Positions 22,715 through 33,402 of a stretch of DNA of 64,000 nucleotides are shown here, piece after piece. The notes below the pieces were generated by a model. The model had not been told where the DNA came from, did no database searches, and worked only from the letters and a program-made list of their open reading frames with translations. The DNA is from Podospora bellae-mahoneyi (lineage: Eukaryota; Ascomycota; Sordariomycetes; Sordariales; Podosporaceae): contig NW_026946359.1 in the NCBI RefSeq assembly GCF_035222275.1, positions 1,922,001 through 1,986,000 on the forward strand, in the 5' to 3' direction. Position numbers and translations under genes: made by a program. Position 1 is the stretch's first letter; the number at the start of each line of letters is the position of its first letter.

Positions 22715-23136
22715 GCCTCGGACGCTCCTCAACATAAGGGTCTTCGACCTCAAATTCGTGCCCGCCCCCCCGCGCACTCAAACTCAAACATGCCGTCCCC
22801 TCGGGGCACTCAACCTCAAACGTGATGGGGTTGGGCTGTCTTCCAACTTCATCCTGGGGGGAAGGCTCTTCTCCGGCATCATTCTGGGGGGGCGGGCGCC
22901 CATTACAAAGTCGGTTGGGTTTTTCGACACCCCTCCAAGAGGCAGCGGTCAACTTGAACTCTCTTGTCGACCTTTCACCGGGTTCATTCCCTCACTGATG
23001 CCAGAGTTGCCGGCCGTCAACTCTCAGCATCATGGCACAGAGTTGGGTCTTCGCGGGGGATTTGTCTGCCCTCAATGCCATTATGCATGCAGACGTCTTG
23101 CCGGCTTCGGTTTCGACCTCCACGAAACGGTCATCT
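22715..23136. pseudogene. rearranged partial copy of the NmrA-like gene
   Basis: Three blocks match the gene at 20455-21569 in the same orientation. 22939-22966 is identical over 28 bp to 21113-21140 (encodes KRVQVDRCL on the minus strand). 23097-23136 matches 21137-21176 with only three transition differences in about 38 bp (encodes GRFVEVETEAGK). 22715-22740 matches 21259-21283 with about three differences. In the source the first two blocks are contiguous; here they are split by about 130 bp (22967-23095) flanked by a repeated TCTTG, as if something inserted. The third block is on the wrong side, so the order is permuted. No complete frame survives. Confidence 0.6.
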
Positions 23137-23153
23137 CAAGATATTTGCCCTCG

Positions 23154-23651
23154 GGCTACATGGAGCACGATAAGATCAATGTATGTCACTATACCTTGCG
23201 ACTCATCATGGAATACTAATCGATCATTGTACAGTATAACCTGGGCCTGTCGTCACCGCTCCATCACTTGGGTCACAGTGCACGATGAGATTTCGCCCTA
23301 AGCGAAACAAGGGTTTCGAGACCAATGGTTTCACCAGAAGCGGTGGGAAGAATAATCACAAAGATATCCTTGAGGTGGAGATGAAACACGGTGATATGAT
23401 GGTGCCGGTAAGTTTTCCCATTCCCCAGCAAGTTACCTATGGTTCGATTGCTGACCCTAGTCCAGACAACCAGAGTCAAGGATGCAAATGGCTGTGCAGC
23501 TCTGTTGATCATTGAAACGAGCTCATGGAGAAGGAAAAGGGCTGTTAACGCCGCCGTCGACAAAGAGTCGTTCGAGGGATGGTTGGGAAGGGTGGTCATG
23601 ATTCTGATTTGGTTTCAATATCTCGTCCATGTCAGCTATTATCTCGACTAG
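23154..23651 (+). pseudogene. decayed 2-oxoglutarate/Fe(II) AlkB-like dioxygenase fragment
   Basis: On the plus strand a segment reads GYMEHDKIN, then after an intron-like gap (23181-23234, GTATGT, branch TACTAAT, ACAG) GPVVTAPSLGSQCTMRFRPK and, further on, EVEMKHGDMMV. This resembles the fungal AlkB-like pattern (substrate-loop His-x-Asp region, LGPVV..SLGS..TMRFR, HGDM). A second intron-like gap is 23408-23465. The two segments do not join in one frame (a TAA precedes GPVV), and the expected second metal His region after HGDMMV is not recognisable; the frame runs on to a stop at 23649-23651. I read it as a host pseudogene, but a mis-called splice or a very divergent gene is possible. Confidence 0.38.
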
Positions 23652-26261
23652 GGAACGGGAGGATCAATACATGTATATATGGATCTGCTCTTGTCACGGG
23701 AATGTCTAGCATTCTCCATATTGTTATTTGATCGTGCTCGCAGTGCCGTTACTGTTTCTTGTGATTCTAAGGCCCCGATAATATCATGCCGCAGAGTTTG
23801 CGCACCAAGTGATTGCTACCGTGCTGGATGCCTGATGACCGTTGACATTCGCAGGGGTCATATCTTGTTCCTGTGGTCAAGTTGGAGGAGACACAGACAG
23901 CCACAGAATGGTGAATGCTTCACGTGCTGTTCATTGACGATACCGGGCGATGGGCATCATGGCCAATGAAAAATCGACCTCACATTGTACATCTTCAGCC
24001 CCATGATTTAACGGCACGTCATTTCTATCGAGCTACTCGGAGATTCCGGCGATGGTTATTTGTGGCATTGAATTGGGGCATCTTGTGTATGTCGCGTGTT
24101 TTAAGATTATGATGCTCTCTGTGCTTCACCAAGGTACCCTGACGGGCTGAAAACCGTGATAGACCACACTCACAGTTTCGGTTGAGATTCGACACGCAGA
24201 TTGCACAAGATATGAGTATATTCAGCACTACACAACATTTCGTGGACTTGAAGATCATCCGCCCCGTGCCGCTGGGACAAGATTGAACCCATCGTCACGA
24301 GGTCAATTTGGCAATCTCGCGCGATAAGACGATCCACTGAACACAAACATCACAAGGCCAGGACAAGAGCCAATGGGAACGCGAGAAACGTGTTGGAAAT
24401 TCCAGAACGTCTGAAGCCGTGCCCGGAGCCACTTTCAATTGGAGCTCAGCACCCCGGCCAGCATCGTTCTTGGGGAACCTATAGCGGCTTGGTAGCGAGC
24501 TGAGGAAATCTGGGGAACCCCCACGCGAACGGGATATACCGGGAGACGAGGCGCGGGCCTCACGTGAGACTTGCTCGATGCAAGCAGGCAAGGGAACCTG
24601 GCTGCCAATTAATTGGGGTTTTAAAGGGGAAAGGAGCAGGAGGAGGACAAAGGAATGATGGACAGAGGATCGGGGAAAAAGAGCGACGAGAACACGACAA
24701 CTTGTTGGAAGACGCGAAGGCGATCGATCAATGATTTTGAGGTTGAAGCGTGTGGGGGTGAATCTGGGAGATATTCCCGGCTCTGGCTCAGGAGAAAAGA
24801 AGCAAGGAGGCTCGGGCGAGAACAGCCCGAAATGCCCTTGCTTCTCCATCATCTTCATCAGACATGGGGGAGCGGTGTGGCTTCATGATGTGCGATGGGC
24901 GTGAGGCGTTGGATGACAGAGCGGGGGAAAACGGCGGCTAGGAAAGTAAAAAAACAAACAAAAAAAAATAAACATGCCTGGATGACGAAACCGAGTCAGA
25001 TTGTTGGCTTCTGACCGAGTAAAAACCGGGTGGTTTCCATTGATCAGTTGAAGCCCCGATGCCGTCCTCCTTGTGAGGGAGGGAGGGGTGGCGTTGATGA
25101 GAATGGTCACGACTTGGAATTTTGGGGATTTGCCCCTGACAGAGCCATGCCCCCAATGGTCTCTGACATCGGGGGCGCCAAGCTCGTTGCCCGAATGTTG
25201 GGGGTCACCCCACTGTAACACTGCACATCTTTGGGGCTTTTGGGTCCGTCGACTTGCACTCCCGTGGTTTTGGAGACGAGCATTTTTCCCGAACTTTGTG
25301 TCCCCAAACTGGATTTGCCGTGCTACCCTTCCAGCCAACGGGTGGTTTGTCGTTAGGCGATACAAACAGCCTACTGACACATAGAATGGGAAAGGTGACG
25401 GGTGCATTACCTGATGGGATCATGGCCACAGCATGGTGTTTAGTTTGACCAGAGGTGCCATCACGAGATCATATTCGTTCCAGCTATTGCCCAGATCGGG
25501 ACCAGGTTACCCGACACCCATGTATGCGGTGTATCTCACCGCTGTCTTTGCCCGGCTGATACTGGGAAACGCCACCACCTACAGCTGTGTCTGCTCAACG
25601 ACTGGTTCTGGAGGAAATTCCAGATGCCTTGGGACGCTTTTCTGGGTAGGGCAAGACTGGCCAGTCGGTAGGCGTGGCATCTTCGGTGTGCATGCCACGC
25701 AAGCCATGATCCGGCTCCGGTGTCACTTCCGCGTGGCTAGCCGCTTCTTGTCTGTGGTGAAGCCCCCATCAGTCATGCTCGGCATCCCGACTCTTTGGCG
25801 CCCCCACGCAATGCAAAGATGCTAGACGAGGACCACACTCTTGGCAAGAGGCGCCCCTGGGTCTATCATCATTGCTAGAGCCTCAGATGTCCTTGTCTTG
25901 CCAGGGGGCTCGCCTTCCGAGAAGATCGGGCCGGCAGGGATGCCTCAATGCCTACGGCTTAAGCTGTGTTCCTTCAGGTCCGTATATCTTCCCCGTCATT
26001 CCTTTCCTGGTTGTCCACCTGACTTCAACTTGGATCACCTTTGCTCCACCCTGATCAAGCGTTGTGGTATAAGTACCCGAGACTCAACCTTTCCCTTCCT
26101 CCATCACCACCATCTCTTGTGCCCATTCGCCAGTTACACCATTGCTATATCACTACCCTCTCAAACTCTTACCACCAAAACCTGCCTCAGGCACTCGAAG
26201 CCAACTCATACTATCAGTCAAGTCTATTCCCAGGCCTGATATTCTGTCCCATAGATCAACA
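23652..26261. other. intergenic, no supported gene
   Basis: About 2.6 kb. A few coding-like scraps occur at 24160-24310 (+) but with no start or motif. The 24295-24858 (-) frame is Ser/Pro/Arg-rich and unconvincing. The last 250 bp before the aldolase carry a TATA-like GTATAAGTA near 26070 and a pyrimidine-rich leader. Confidence 0.5.
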
Positions 26262-27311
26262 ATGGAGCCTTCAACAAACTTCGGCATGCCCGTCACGCCG
26301 ACCCACCTTCCATCAGACACCTTCGACGAGCAGAGCCAACTAGGAAGACTTCCCAATGGCGTCTACGTACCCATGCTGGCCTTCTTCACGCCTGACGACG
26401 AGGTTGACATTCCCGCGACGCAACGACACACGGCGCGCTTGCTCGCAGCCGGTGTAAGTGGGCTGGTGGTCCACGGCTCCAACGGCGAAGCAGTCCACAT
26501 GTCCCGTCAAGAACGCAAGTCTGTGATCAAGGCGGTGGCCGACGCCGTCAGACACGAATCAGACCATGCTCAAATGCCCATCATTGCTGGCTGCTGCGCC
26601 CAGTCCATCCGAGAAACCGTTGAGCTGTGTCAAGAGTCGAAGGAAGCCGGGGCCACCCATGCCCTCGTTCTCCCACCAGGCTACTACGCTGGGATTCTCA
26701 ACAAGGACATCATTGTCGACTTCTTTCACAGCGTTGCGTCCAAGTCTCCCATCCCGCTGCTTGTCTACAACTTTCCCGGCGCGGCCAACGGAGTCGACCT
26801 TGATTCCGACACCATCCTCCGCATTGCCGCGCACCCTCGTGTTGTCGGTGTCAAGCTGACGTGTGGAAACACTGGAAAGCTCGCCCGCCTCGTCGTTGAT
26901 ACACCAAAGGTTCGCAACGGCAAGCACGACTTTTTTGTTGCTGGTGGCAGTGCCGACTTTGTTCTCCAAGGCTTGGTCGTTGGTGCCCATGGAACAATCA
27001 GTGGCTTTGCCAACCTTGCCCCCAGAGCCTGTGTGAGGATTGGGGAGCTTTTTGAGCAAGGGAAACTGGCTGAGGCAAGAGATCTCCAACATGAGGTTGC
27101 CAGGGGTGACTGGCTTGCCATCCGCTACGGGTTCGTTGGTGTTAAGGCTGCGATGCCATACTTCCACGGTCAAGGAGAGTTGGCTTGCGTGGAGCCACGG
27201 CTGCCATTCAAATCGTTGGCGCAGGATGGTGATGCGGTCAGGGAGATTCAGCAAGGCATGGCTGGGGTGTTGGAGATTGAGCAGCGACTTGTTGCAGAGG
27301 CTACCGCTTAG
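26262..27311 (+). CDS. dihydrodipicolinate synthase / KDG-aldolase family protein
   Basis: Class I (Schiff-base) pyruvate aldolase or lyase of the DapA/NAL superfamily, 349 residues, no intron. ATG 26262 is in a strong context (CAACAATGG). The TIM-barrel signatures are in order: GVYVPMLAFFTPDDEVD (strand 1), GLVVHGSNGEAVHMSRQER (about 67-85, the GxTGE pyruvate-binding loop, here GSNGE), IIAGCC, the catalytic Tyr169 in LLVYNFPGAANGVD and the Schiff-base Lys198 in VVGVKLTCGNTG. GGSADFVLQGLVVGAHGTISG follows. Fungal members include 4-hydroxy-2-oxoglutarate aldolase and the GaaC-like 2-keto-3-deoxy-L-galactonate aldolase of pectin sugar breakdown; the sequence does not let me choose. A cytosolic or mitochondrial location is undecided; no clear targeting peptide. 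Length is normal plus a 30-residue N-terminal lead. Confidence 0.92.
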   Translation: MEPSTNFGMPVTPTHLPSDTFDEQSQLGRLPNGVYVPMLAFFTPDDEVDIPATQRHTARLLAAGVSGLVVHGSNGEAVHMSRQERKSVIKAVADAVRHESDHAQMPIIAGCCAQSIRETVELCQESKEAGATHALVLPPGYYAGILNKDIIVDFFHSVASKSPIPLLVYNFPGAANGVDLDSDTILRIAAHPRVVGVKLTCGNTGKLARLVVDTPKVRNGKHDFFVAGGSADFVLQGLVVGAHGTISGFANLAPRACVRIGELFEQGKLAEARDLQHEVARGDWLAIRYGFVGVKAAMPYFHGQGELACVEPRLPFKSLAQDGDAVREIQQGMAGVLEIEQRLVAEATA

Positions 27312-29324
27312 TTTGGAGAAGAAACTCGACGCATTTTACAGATTTTAATGACTTTTCACTAGGGCCCAGGGCTGGATTGCAAGAAGGGGACTTGGGAGAT
27401 AATGGTTATCAAAAGGATTTGCTATTGGGGTCTGCTAGACAAAGGAAGGGTACTCGGGAATTTTTGTATAGGGTTATCAGGAGTTCAAATCAACCTGTAG
27501 ATCACAAGCAAGGGCTTTGCTTTGCTGAATGAATTATTTTCTTTGACAACTTCCCTTCTGGCTCGGACTTCAAAACCAGCCCACAACACCTCCAACCTGG
27601 CCTTCCTGGCTTCCTGGCTTTGTACGCCCCAAACCAGCTGACCCACCTTGACGCCTAGTAACGTGATTGCCTCGTCTCAGTTCACCTATGTTCCACAACT
27701 TCAACCCCCCTCAAGCAGAGCCTCTCCCGACCCAAGTACAAGAGTGAAAGCAGGCAACACAAAAAAAACCTGTGACCCCCCAATCCTGAATCCCACCATG
27801 GTAACGCCCGCCTTTATGTCGGTCAACCTCAAAATCCCACGCCATGGTTCTCCCAAAATGATGGCGGTTGATCTTCACTTCTCGAGTCTCCGAGGTCGCT
27901 CAAGTACTTGCCTCACATGCGAATTTCACCTGTGGCCAAGGTACGCACAAAGCCTGTATCGCTTCAGCATGAGCGACCCCCCACGCCGGTCCGCATCATC
28001 ATGGCGTATGCATATACCATCCATCCCACTCAGCCGCTTTCAATCCGCCCATGTACATGTACATCCATGTATAGGTAGGTACCGGCATACATACATACGC
28101 CCGACCCGACCGGAGTGAACGTGGCTTGAAGATCAATGCAGGTCAGATTTGTTGGCGAGGCATGATCAAAAGTTTCAAAGTGCTCTTTTTCTCCCATCCA
28201 AAGTGGAACCTGGCTCACTCATACAAGTTCGTCTCATCCAACCACAATCTCTGATTCCATCCCATTCCCAGCCTTATCATGAACGGTTTGCGCACACTCT
28301 CAGCTTTAGGCCTCACCGCCATATCCTCAGCTCGCTCGTAAGAAACGGGGATACTGCCCACCTCTGATTCATACAATCCCACACGGCCATTCGAATAACC
28401 CCCATTGTCGTGCCAGCACTGATATGCCCTCCTCTGCATGGTGTGTAACGCGAAGCACAACCCCCAACCCAGTCCAGATTTTTTGTTTTCTTCCCCCAGC
28501 CCGAAGAAAACCTAGGCAACGCCACATAAATCCTACCCACCGCTCTGGGATCCTTCTCGAAGAAAATCCCAGCTCAAGTCACCCTTGCGCGGGGGTGGTC
28601 AGCGGCGAGTTTTACATGCCAAATTGTTCCACCGGGCGGCGGGCGTAGGGGGTCTAACCAACTCACCGAAACAGCCTCGTAATGCCCTCTCAGCGAAGAG
28701 ACAGCGGAAATACTTCGTTCATCGCGGATTGGACAAACAAGGCGTGGCTTATTCTCACTCTCGGAATAAATAAAGCCAATTTCATCACAATATATCACCC
28801 AACCCCCTTCCCCTTCAATCACCTCACATACCCAATAGTTCGGTAGTTGGGCGCATATGAATGGTATTTACTGCCTCAAAAAGCGTGGCTGCCCGGCCAA
28901 AACTCCAAAACTAGATGCCAAATGTAATGCCGGTTCTCCCGTAATATATGATGCGCTGGATGCCAGAGAGCCAAGTATATAATGGATGTGTCCCTTCCTC
29001 CCGCTCGTCTCCGTCATCAAAGCAACGTAACTATTGCTATACTATGGTACATGAAGCTCTGGGATGAGCGCAGTTCCTTTGCCAACGCCGCTGAATATTT
29101 AATGTTGGGGTGTGTAAGGGCAGCAGCCTGTCGTAAGGAAACCCGGCTTGTCGTCGTGAGGGAACCCAACTTGTCATCGCAAGGGAACCGCCTTGTCGCA
29201 AACGGAACCATCCCCCATAGCGTACTCTGCCAATCAGGTAAACCTCTTGGACCAAAACCTCCACCAAGGTATCACCAAGGCCAAAGACCGAATAACTCTG
29301 CCCGTATGAAAGCCGTCGGCCCAT
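27312..29324. other. intergenic, convergent gene ends
   Basis: Shared 3' flank of the aldolase (+) and the chromodomain gene (-), about 2 kb. No gene supported. A degenerate 20-mer tandem repeat at 29127-29210 is listed separately. Confidence 0.55.
29127..29210. repeat. short degenerate tandem repeat, about four 19-23 bp units
   Basis: Units begin CTTGTCG or CCTGTCG and end GGAACC(C/G), at 29127-29146, 29147-29169, 29170-29191 and 29192-29210. Read directly; the units vary by a few bases and lengths. It lies in the 3' flank between convergent genes. Confidence 0.7.
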
Positions 29325-31232
29325 CTAAAAAGCTCCACGAGGCGCACCCTTAAAGCTCTGTTGATACCGAGCAAGACTGGCATCAAACGTCGAGAACGAT
29401 GCGTCGACCACCTTGCCACTCGCACCCCCTCCCTCCTTCTCCTTCTTGACATGAAAGCTCAAGCTCTTCGCATACTGCGGATGGAGATTATCCACCACCT
29501 TGAGGAACTCCTCCTTGTCCATGTCCGCATCCTCCTGCTCATCCTTCCCCTGATGATCGCTGGGCTCTACCACGTCGAGACCGTCCTCAAAAGCTTCAGC
29601 AACGGAGCTGTACTGCTTCCCCGTCAGGATATAAGAACGCAAAGTCTTTTGCATCTTCTTAGGAGGCGGCCTCACTATGCCCAAGGCTTTCTTCTCGTGA
29701 TACTGGCGGATGAGCTCCTTATCCTCAATGTTGTCCGCCGGCTCCCAAGTGGGATTCTGGCCTTCCGGCCACTGACCCGCCCAGAGGACGAGGTATTTGT
29801 GTGTCTTCTTTCCTTTCTCGGTGATCCACCGGTCGTCTAGGAGCTGCTTAACATCGTAGACCTCTTCCTGTGATGCTGGTGCCGTTCGCTTCCTGGGTTT
29901 AGGCGCCTTCTTTTCGCTTTTCTGGGATCCAGTCTCTTGCATTTGATCTTGGGATACCGATGCGGTGGAGGAGGAGCCGGGGGTAGTTCGGCTGAAACGA
30001 CCCCGGCTCACGGCCACTGGGGTCCATTGGGCGATCTTGAGCGGCTCAGCTCGCCGAGCTGGAGTAGACGTCTTCGACTGCTGCGTTCCATGTGATTTAG
30101 CAGGAGTTGACTTGGGTGTCTTGGGATCTGCCGCACCGTTCCGAGACCCAACCTTTGCTTCGGTGCGTGCGCCAAAAGCCGCAGCGAAAGCCGGGTGAAT
30201 GTTTCCAGGAATAGCTGGACACGTCTGTGCCGGAGTCGCAGGTTTGTGTTTAGGTTTAGTAGAAAGACCTGATGCCTGTCCTGGAATAGGAGGAGGAATG
30301 GGCGTTTGTTTCGGTCTAGGAATCGCCGTGACGCCTGTTTTGGCCTTCGATGGGAGGGAATGCTGATTGAGATTTGGTGGGGGGATGGGCGTCTCTTTCC
30401 GTCCAGGTGGCAATGGCTGTGAGAGAGGAGGTAGCACACCTCGCCGGGATGGTGCCAAACTGCTGGCTTGCGATGTCTCGGCACCCGATGTTTCGAAGGA
30501 AGGTAGACCAGACTGACCGATTGGCTCTGCTTCAGACTTTCCGGCCCATTGACCCTCTTCCGCATTGCGGAGCTGCCACTTCTGATCATTCACAAAATCT
30601 GGATGCAGTTGTCTTTGGATGGCAGCTTCGTCAGACTCCACGTCACTAACCGTGTCCTCCCTCTCCAATGCCATGCTCAGTTTTCTCTTCTTCGCTGTTG
30701 AAAGAGACGGTCCAGCTACCTGCTCTACCATGGTGAGGGCTTCGCTCGCTTGGGTGGTCGAAGCGGGCGAGCGAGAGTCGCGGGGTTTGGTTTTGGGGGG
30801 TCTGCCGACTGGTCGTTTGCCTTCAGCAATGGCGGCGGCCTTGGCGGCCTTCTTCTTTGCCATTTTTTTCTCTTTCAGAGCCAACTCTGCTGTCTTTCTC
30901 TGTGCGTCGAGTCTCTCGAAATTGCGGAACTCCCACTCCTCGAGCTCGCGCGGCGAGATGTAGTCGAGCACCTTGTGGCAAGGCACAAGTAGCTTCGCCG
31001 CAGGCAGGTCGGTGAAGCCAATGTGATAGTGAAGTAGACGGCGAGAATCTGGCTTCATGTCCTGGTCCGTGGGAAGGACAAACTGGTCGATTATGTAACC
31101 GGTCGAGTCGTGAACAGGAAGGAGCGAGATCTGAGGGAGGGCGGGCCCTGAGCCGGGGACATACTTTCGCTCCGACCGGAGAGGGATCTCGATCGCCGCT
31201 TTACGACGGGTGGGAGATTCGTCTTCCTCCAT
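29325..31232 (-). CDS. chromodomain and AT-hook protein (CDP-2-like?)
   Basis: A 635-residue nuclear protein, single exon, ATG 31232. A conserved-looking N-terminal block (about 60-110) contains HYHIGFTDLPAAK and VPCHKVLDYISPRELEEWEF. A basic coiled stretch and an AT-hook, KRPVGRPPK (139-147), follow. The middle is a long Pro/Ser-rich linker. The chromodomain (about 456-515) starts EEVYDVKQLLDDRW, with KYLVLWAGQW (the aromatic-cage Trp) and NPTWEPADNI. The architecture suggests a reader of methylated histone H3 that also touches AT-rich DNA. In Neurospora the chromodomain protein CDP-2 belongs to the HP1-HDA-1-CHAP silencing complex; I suggest, but cannot show, that this is its counterpart. 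It is the only obvious chromatin protein in the window. Confidence 0.9.
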   Translation of the reverse strand: MEEDESPTRRKAAIEIPLRSERKYVPGSGPALPQISLLPVHDSTGYIIDQFVLPTDQDMKPDSRRLLHYHIGFTDLPAAKLLVPCHKVLDYISPRELEEWEFRNFERLDAQRKTAELALKEKKMAKKKAAKAAAIAEGKRPVGRPPKTKPRDSRSPASTTQASEALTMVEQVAGPSLSTAKKRKLSMALEREDTVSDVESDEAAIQRQLHPDFVNDQKWQLRNAEEGQWAGKSEAEPIGQSGLPSFETSGAETSQASSLAPSRRGVLPPLSQPLPPGRKETPIPPPNLNQHSLPSKAKTGVTAIPRPKQTPIPPPIPGQASGLSTKPKHKPATPAQTCPAIPGNIHPAFAAAFGARTEAKVGSRNGAADPKTPKSTPAKSHGTQQSKTSTPARRAEPLKIAQWTPVAVSRGRFSRTTPGSSSTASVSQDQMQETGSQKSEKKAPKPRKRTAPASQEEVYDVKQLLDDRWITEKGKKTHKYLVLWAGQWPEGQNPTWEPADNIEDKELIRQYHEKKALGIVRPPPKKMQKTLRSYILTGKQYSSVAEAFEDGLDVVEPSDHQGKDEQEDADMDKEEFLKVVDNLHPQYAKSLSFHVKKEKEGGGASGKVVDASFSTFDASLARYQQSFKGAPRGAF

Positions 31233-32297
31233 GATTATCTCTTTGATCTGGAGGAGGGAAAGCTGGAAGTAGAGGACATAGGCGGGTAAGTCGAGACCTT
31301 GAGGAAAGGTAGTGGGGCGTAAAGTCGCGACTTTGCGACGCGTACGAGAGATCGCGAAACTGCGCCTAGAATTGCTGGGGACATGCAGTCTGAGCTGGAG
31401 TTTGTCGAACGAGGGTTCGAAAATGTAGAGAGTTGGTGACCTGAACTGGACTTTAAGGAGAGGACCTGTTGCGCCTGACTAGCATATGGTGGGAGTTGCC
31501 CAATTCAGGGTGCCTGGTAAGGTTGGCGTGGCATTGATCGCTACTGAGCTGTCGAGGCGCTGTCCCAAGCTCGCGACAACTGGATTAATTACGGACCGAT
31601 GAGGAAAGTAGACACTGCATTGGGAACCATGGACTGAGTCTATGGTACAGCAAATACAGGATCATTCTCGATGTTAGGTGTAGAGTCTGATATGTGAGGT
31701 CAAAGTCCTATTGTTTCTCTTCCAGTGCTTCTGTCTGTCTCTTTTGTCTGATGGGCTGGAGGAGTTCCATGGGATCTGAGAACCTTGGTGGGTGGTAGGT
31801 AGGTAGATCCTTGCCTCTAGAACGCTCTGGCTCCTCAAGATGGGAGTGTCAACAGCCGCAATAAGATATGCACGCAATTGCCATAACTTAGTTACTTATA
31901 AGTCGCTCCTTCTCTAAATCAGCAGAACGACTAGAGTTGAGCAGCTACAGGAAGCAATGCAAGGAAAGGGCTGTAGACTTACAAGCACCGGCCCGCCCCT
32001 CCACCGTTATCGCTTATCACCATTCCTTGCCAAGACTGGAATTAGCGCCCGAGGCTCGCAAAAACCTAGCTCCAGTTCTCCACAAGAGCTCTTGTTCAGT
32101 AGCCTTCCATGACAGTATCTTGAACCGCACAGCGTCACCGTGCCTGTTGAGGCCACTCTCCACTCAATCTTTCCAGGTTCTGCCACTTTCTACTCGAACA
32201 ATTGCCTGTTCAAAATCAACCCATATCACTCTTTGAACGGCCACAACCCGAGCCACTCCGTAGATTACAACAACGTCACTTACATCTTATCTTCAAG
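31233..32297. other. divergent promoter region, chromodomain gene and PAM17
   Basis: About 1.06 kb between two divergent starts. It must hold both promoters; no clear TATA box was picked. A pyrimidine-rich leader precedes PAM17. Confidence 0.6.
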
Positions 32298-33109
32298 ATG
32301 CTCGTCACATCAGCAACGAGCATGCTTCGCGCAGGCGCAGGCCGCTCTGCCAGCGGTCTCCAGCCCATGCTCCTCCGCACCACCACCGCCTGCCCTTACT
32401 CCGCCGGCCTCAACATGACCTCGCCCTTCTCCTCCATGTCACAACAACCCCTCGCCAAGTTCCGTACTTCACCACCAACTACCCGCCGCACCCTCTCCAC
32501 CACCTCTTCCCGCCTCAGCACCGACGCCGAAGTCGACGCAACCGCCGCGGCAAAGGCCTCCAAGGCTCAAATCGCTGCTCATCCCGAGACGCCCGCTCTC
32601 AACTGGGAGACTTTCTTCAAGCTTCGCAAGTCGAGGAGGAGATGGCAGCAAGGTTTTAGTGTGCTGGGCATGCTGGGGTTTGGTCTTGCGGGGTCGATGG
32701 CGCTGGGATCCGGCGCGGCGGATAGTCTTGTGGGCAATATCCCACTTGATCCGCTCATGACGATGGGGTTGATGACTATGGGTTTCGCCGCACTGGGTTG
32801 GTTGGTAGGGCCGAGTGTTGGAACGGTGGTATTTAATGCGATGAACAGCAAGTGGAAGGCGCCGATGGCGCTGAAGGAGAGCCAGTTCTTTGCGAGGATC
32901 AAGAAGAATCGGGTTGATCCTACGGCGAGTTCGGCGAGGAATCCTGGTATGGTGATCTCATGATGTTTTGAGTTGGCGATGATGACAGGTGCTAACATGA
33001 GATTGGAACAGTCCCCGATTTCTATGGTGAGAAGATCTCCAGTGTTGCCGGTTACAGGCAGTGGTTGAGAGATCAGAGAGCGTTCAACAAGAAGAAGATT
33101 GGCGTATAA
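32298..33109 (+). CDS. PAM17: PAM17, presequence-translocase motor subunit
   Basis: Inner-membrane subunit of the TIM23-associated import motor, which helps drive presequence proteins into the mitochondrial matrix. 248 residues, exons 32298-32946 and 33012-33109, intron GTATGG...AACAG joining SARNP to VPDFYGEKISS. The N-terminus is a long Arg/Ser/Thr-rich mitochondrial presequence (about 75 residues, with RRTLSTTSSRLS near the likely cleavage site). The mature part has the family landmarks NWETFFKLRKSRRRWQQ, two hydrophobic membrane segments (FSVLGMLGFGLAGSMALGSG and MGLMTMGFAALGWLVGPSVG) and the matrix-side end PDFYGEKISSVAGYRQWLRD with a Lys-rich tail (NKKKIGV). Convergent with UBA4, about 290 bp between stops. 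Confidence 0.96.
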
Positions 33110-33402
33110 AAGAAAATTGAGCAAGACGGTATGGCATGTGGCAAAGTATAGTGTGTATCAAGTTCACAACAGGAGGAATTCTTACTTTCATGAGAGCGAA
33201 CAATTATGGACTCAGTCATCGGTCTGCCTCTGCTCTCATTCTCATTGTTTAGCGGTGTTCAGGGATGGCATTTTGTCAGGTGTACCATAGGTGGAAAAAA
33301 AGGACCATTGCCAGAGCGGTTACACAGCAGACTCCCCTTATTCATAGCAATTCGAAATGAGTCGAGTTTATTCAAGATTTGGCCGTTCCTGCGATATTAT
33401 CA

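Noticed and set aside
24295-24858. Minus-strand frame of 187 codons with an ATG
   Set aside because: Ser/Pro/Arg-rich throughout, no domain, and no bias typical of the confirmed genes; left as unsupported.
26559-27254. Minus-strand 231-codon open frame
   Set aside because: Antisense to the catalytic core of the dihydrodipicolinate-synthase-family gene.
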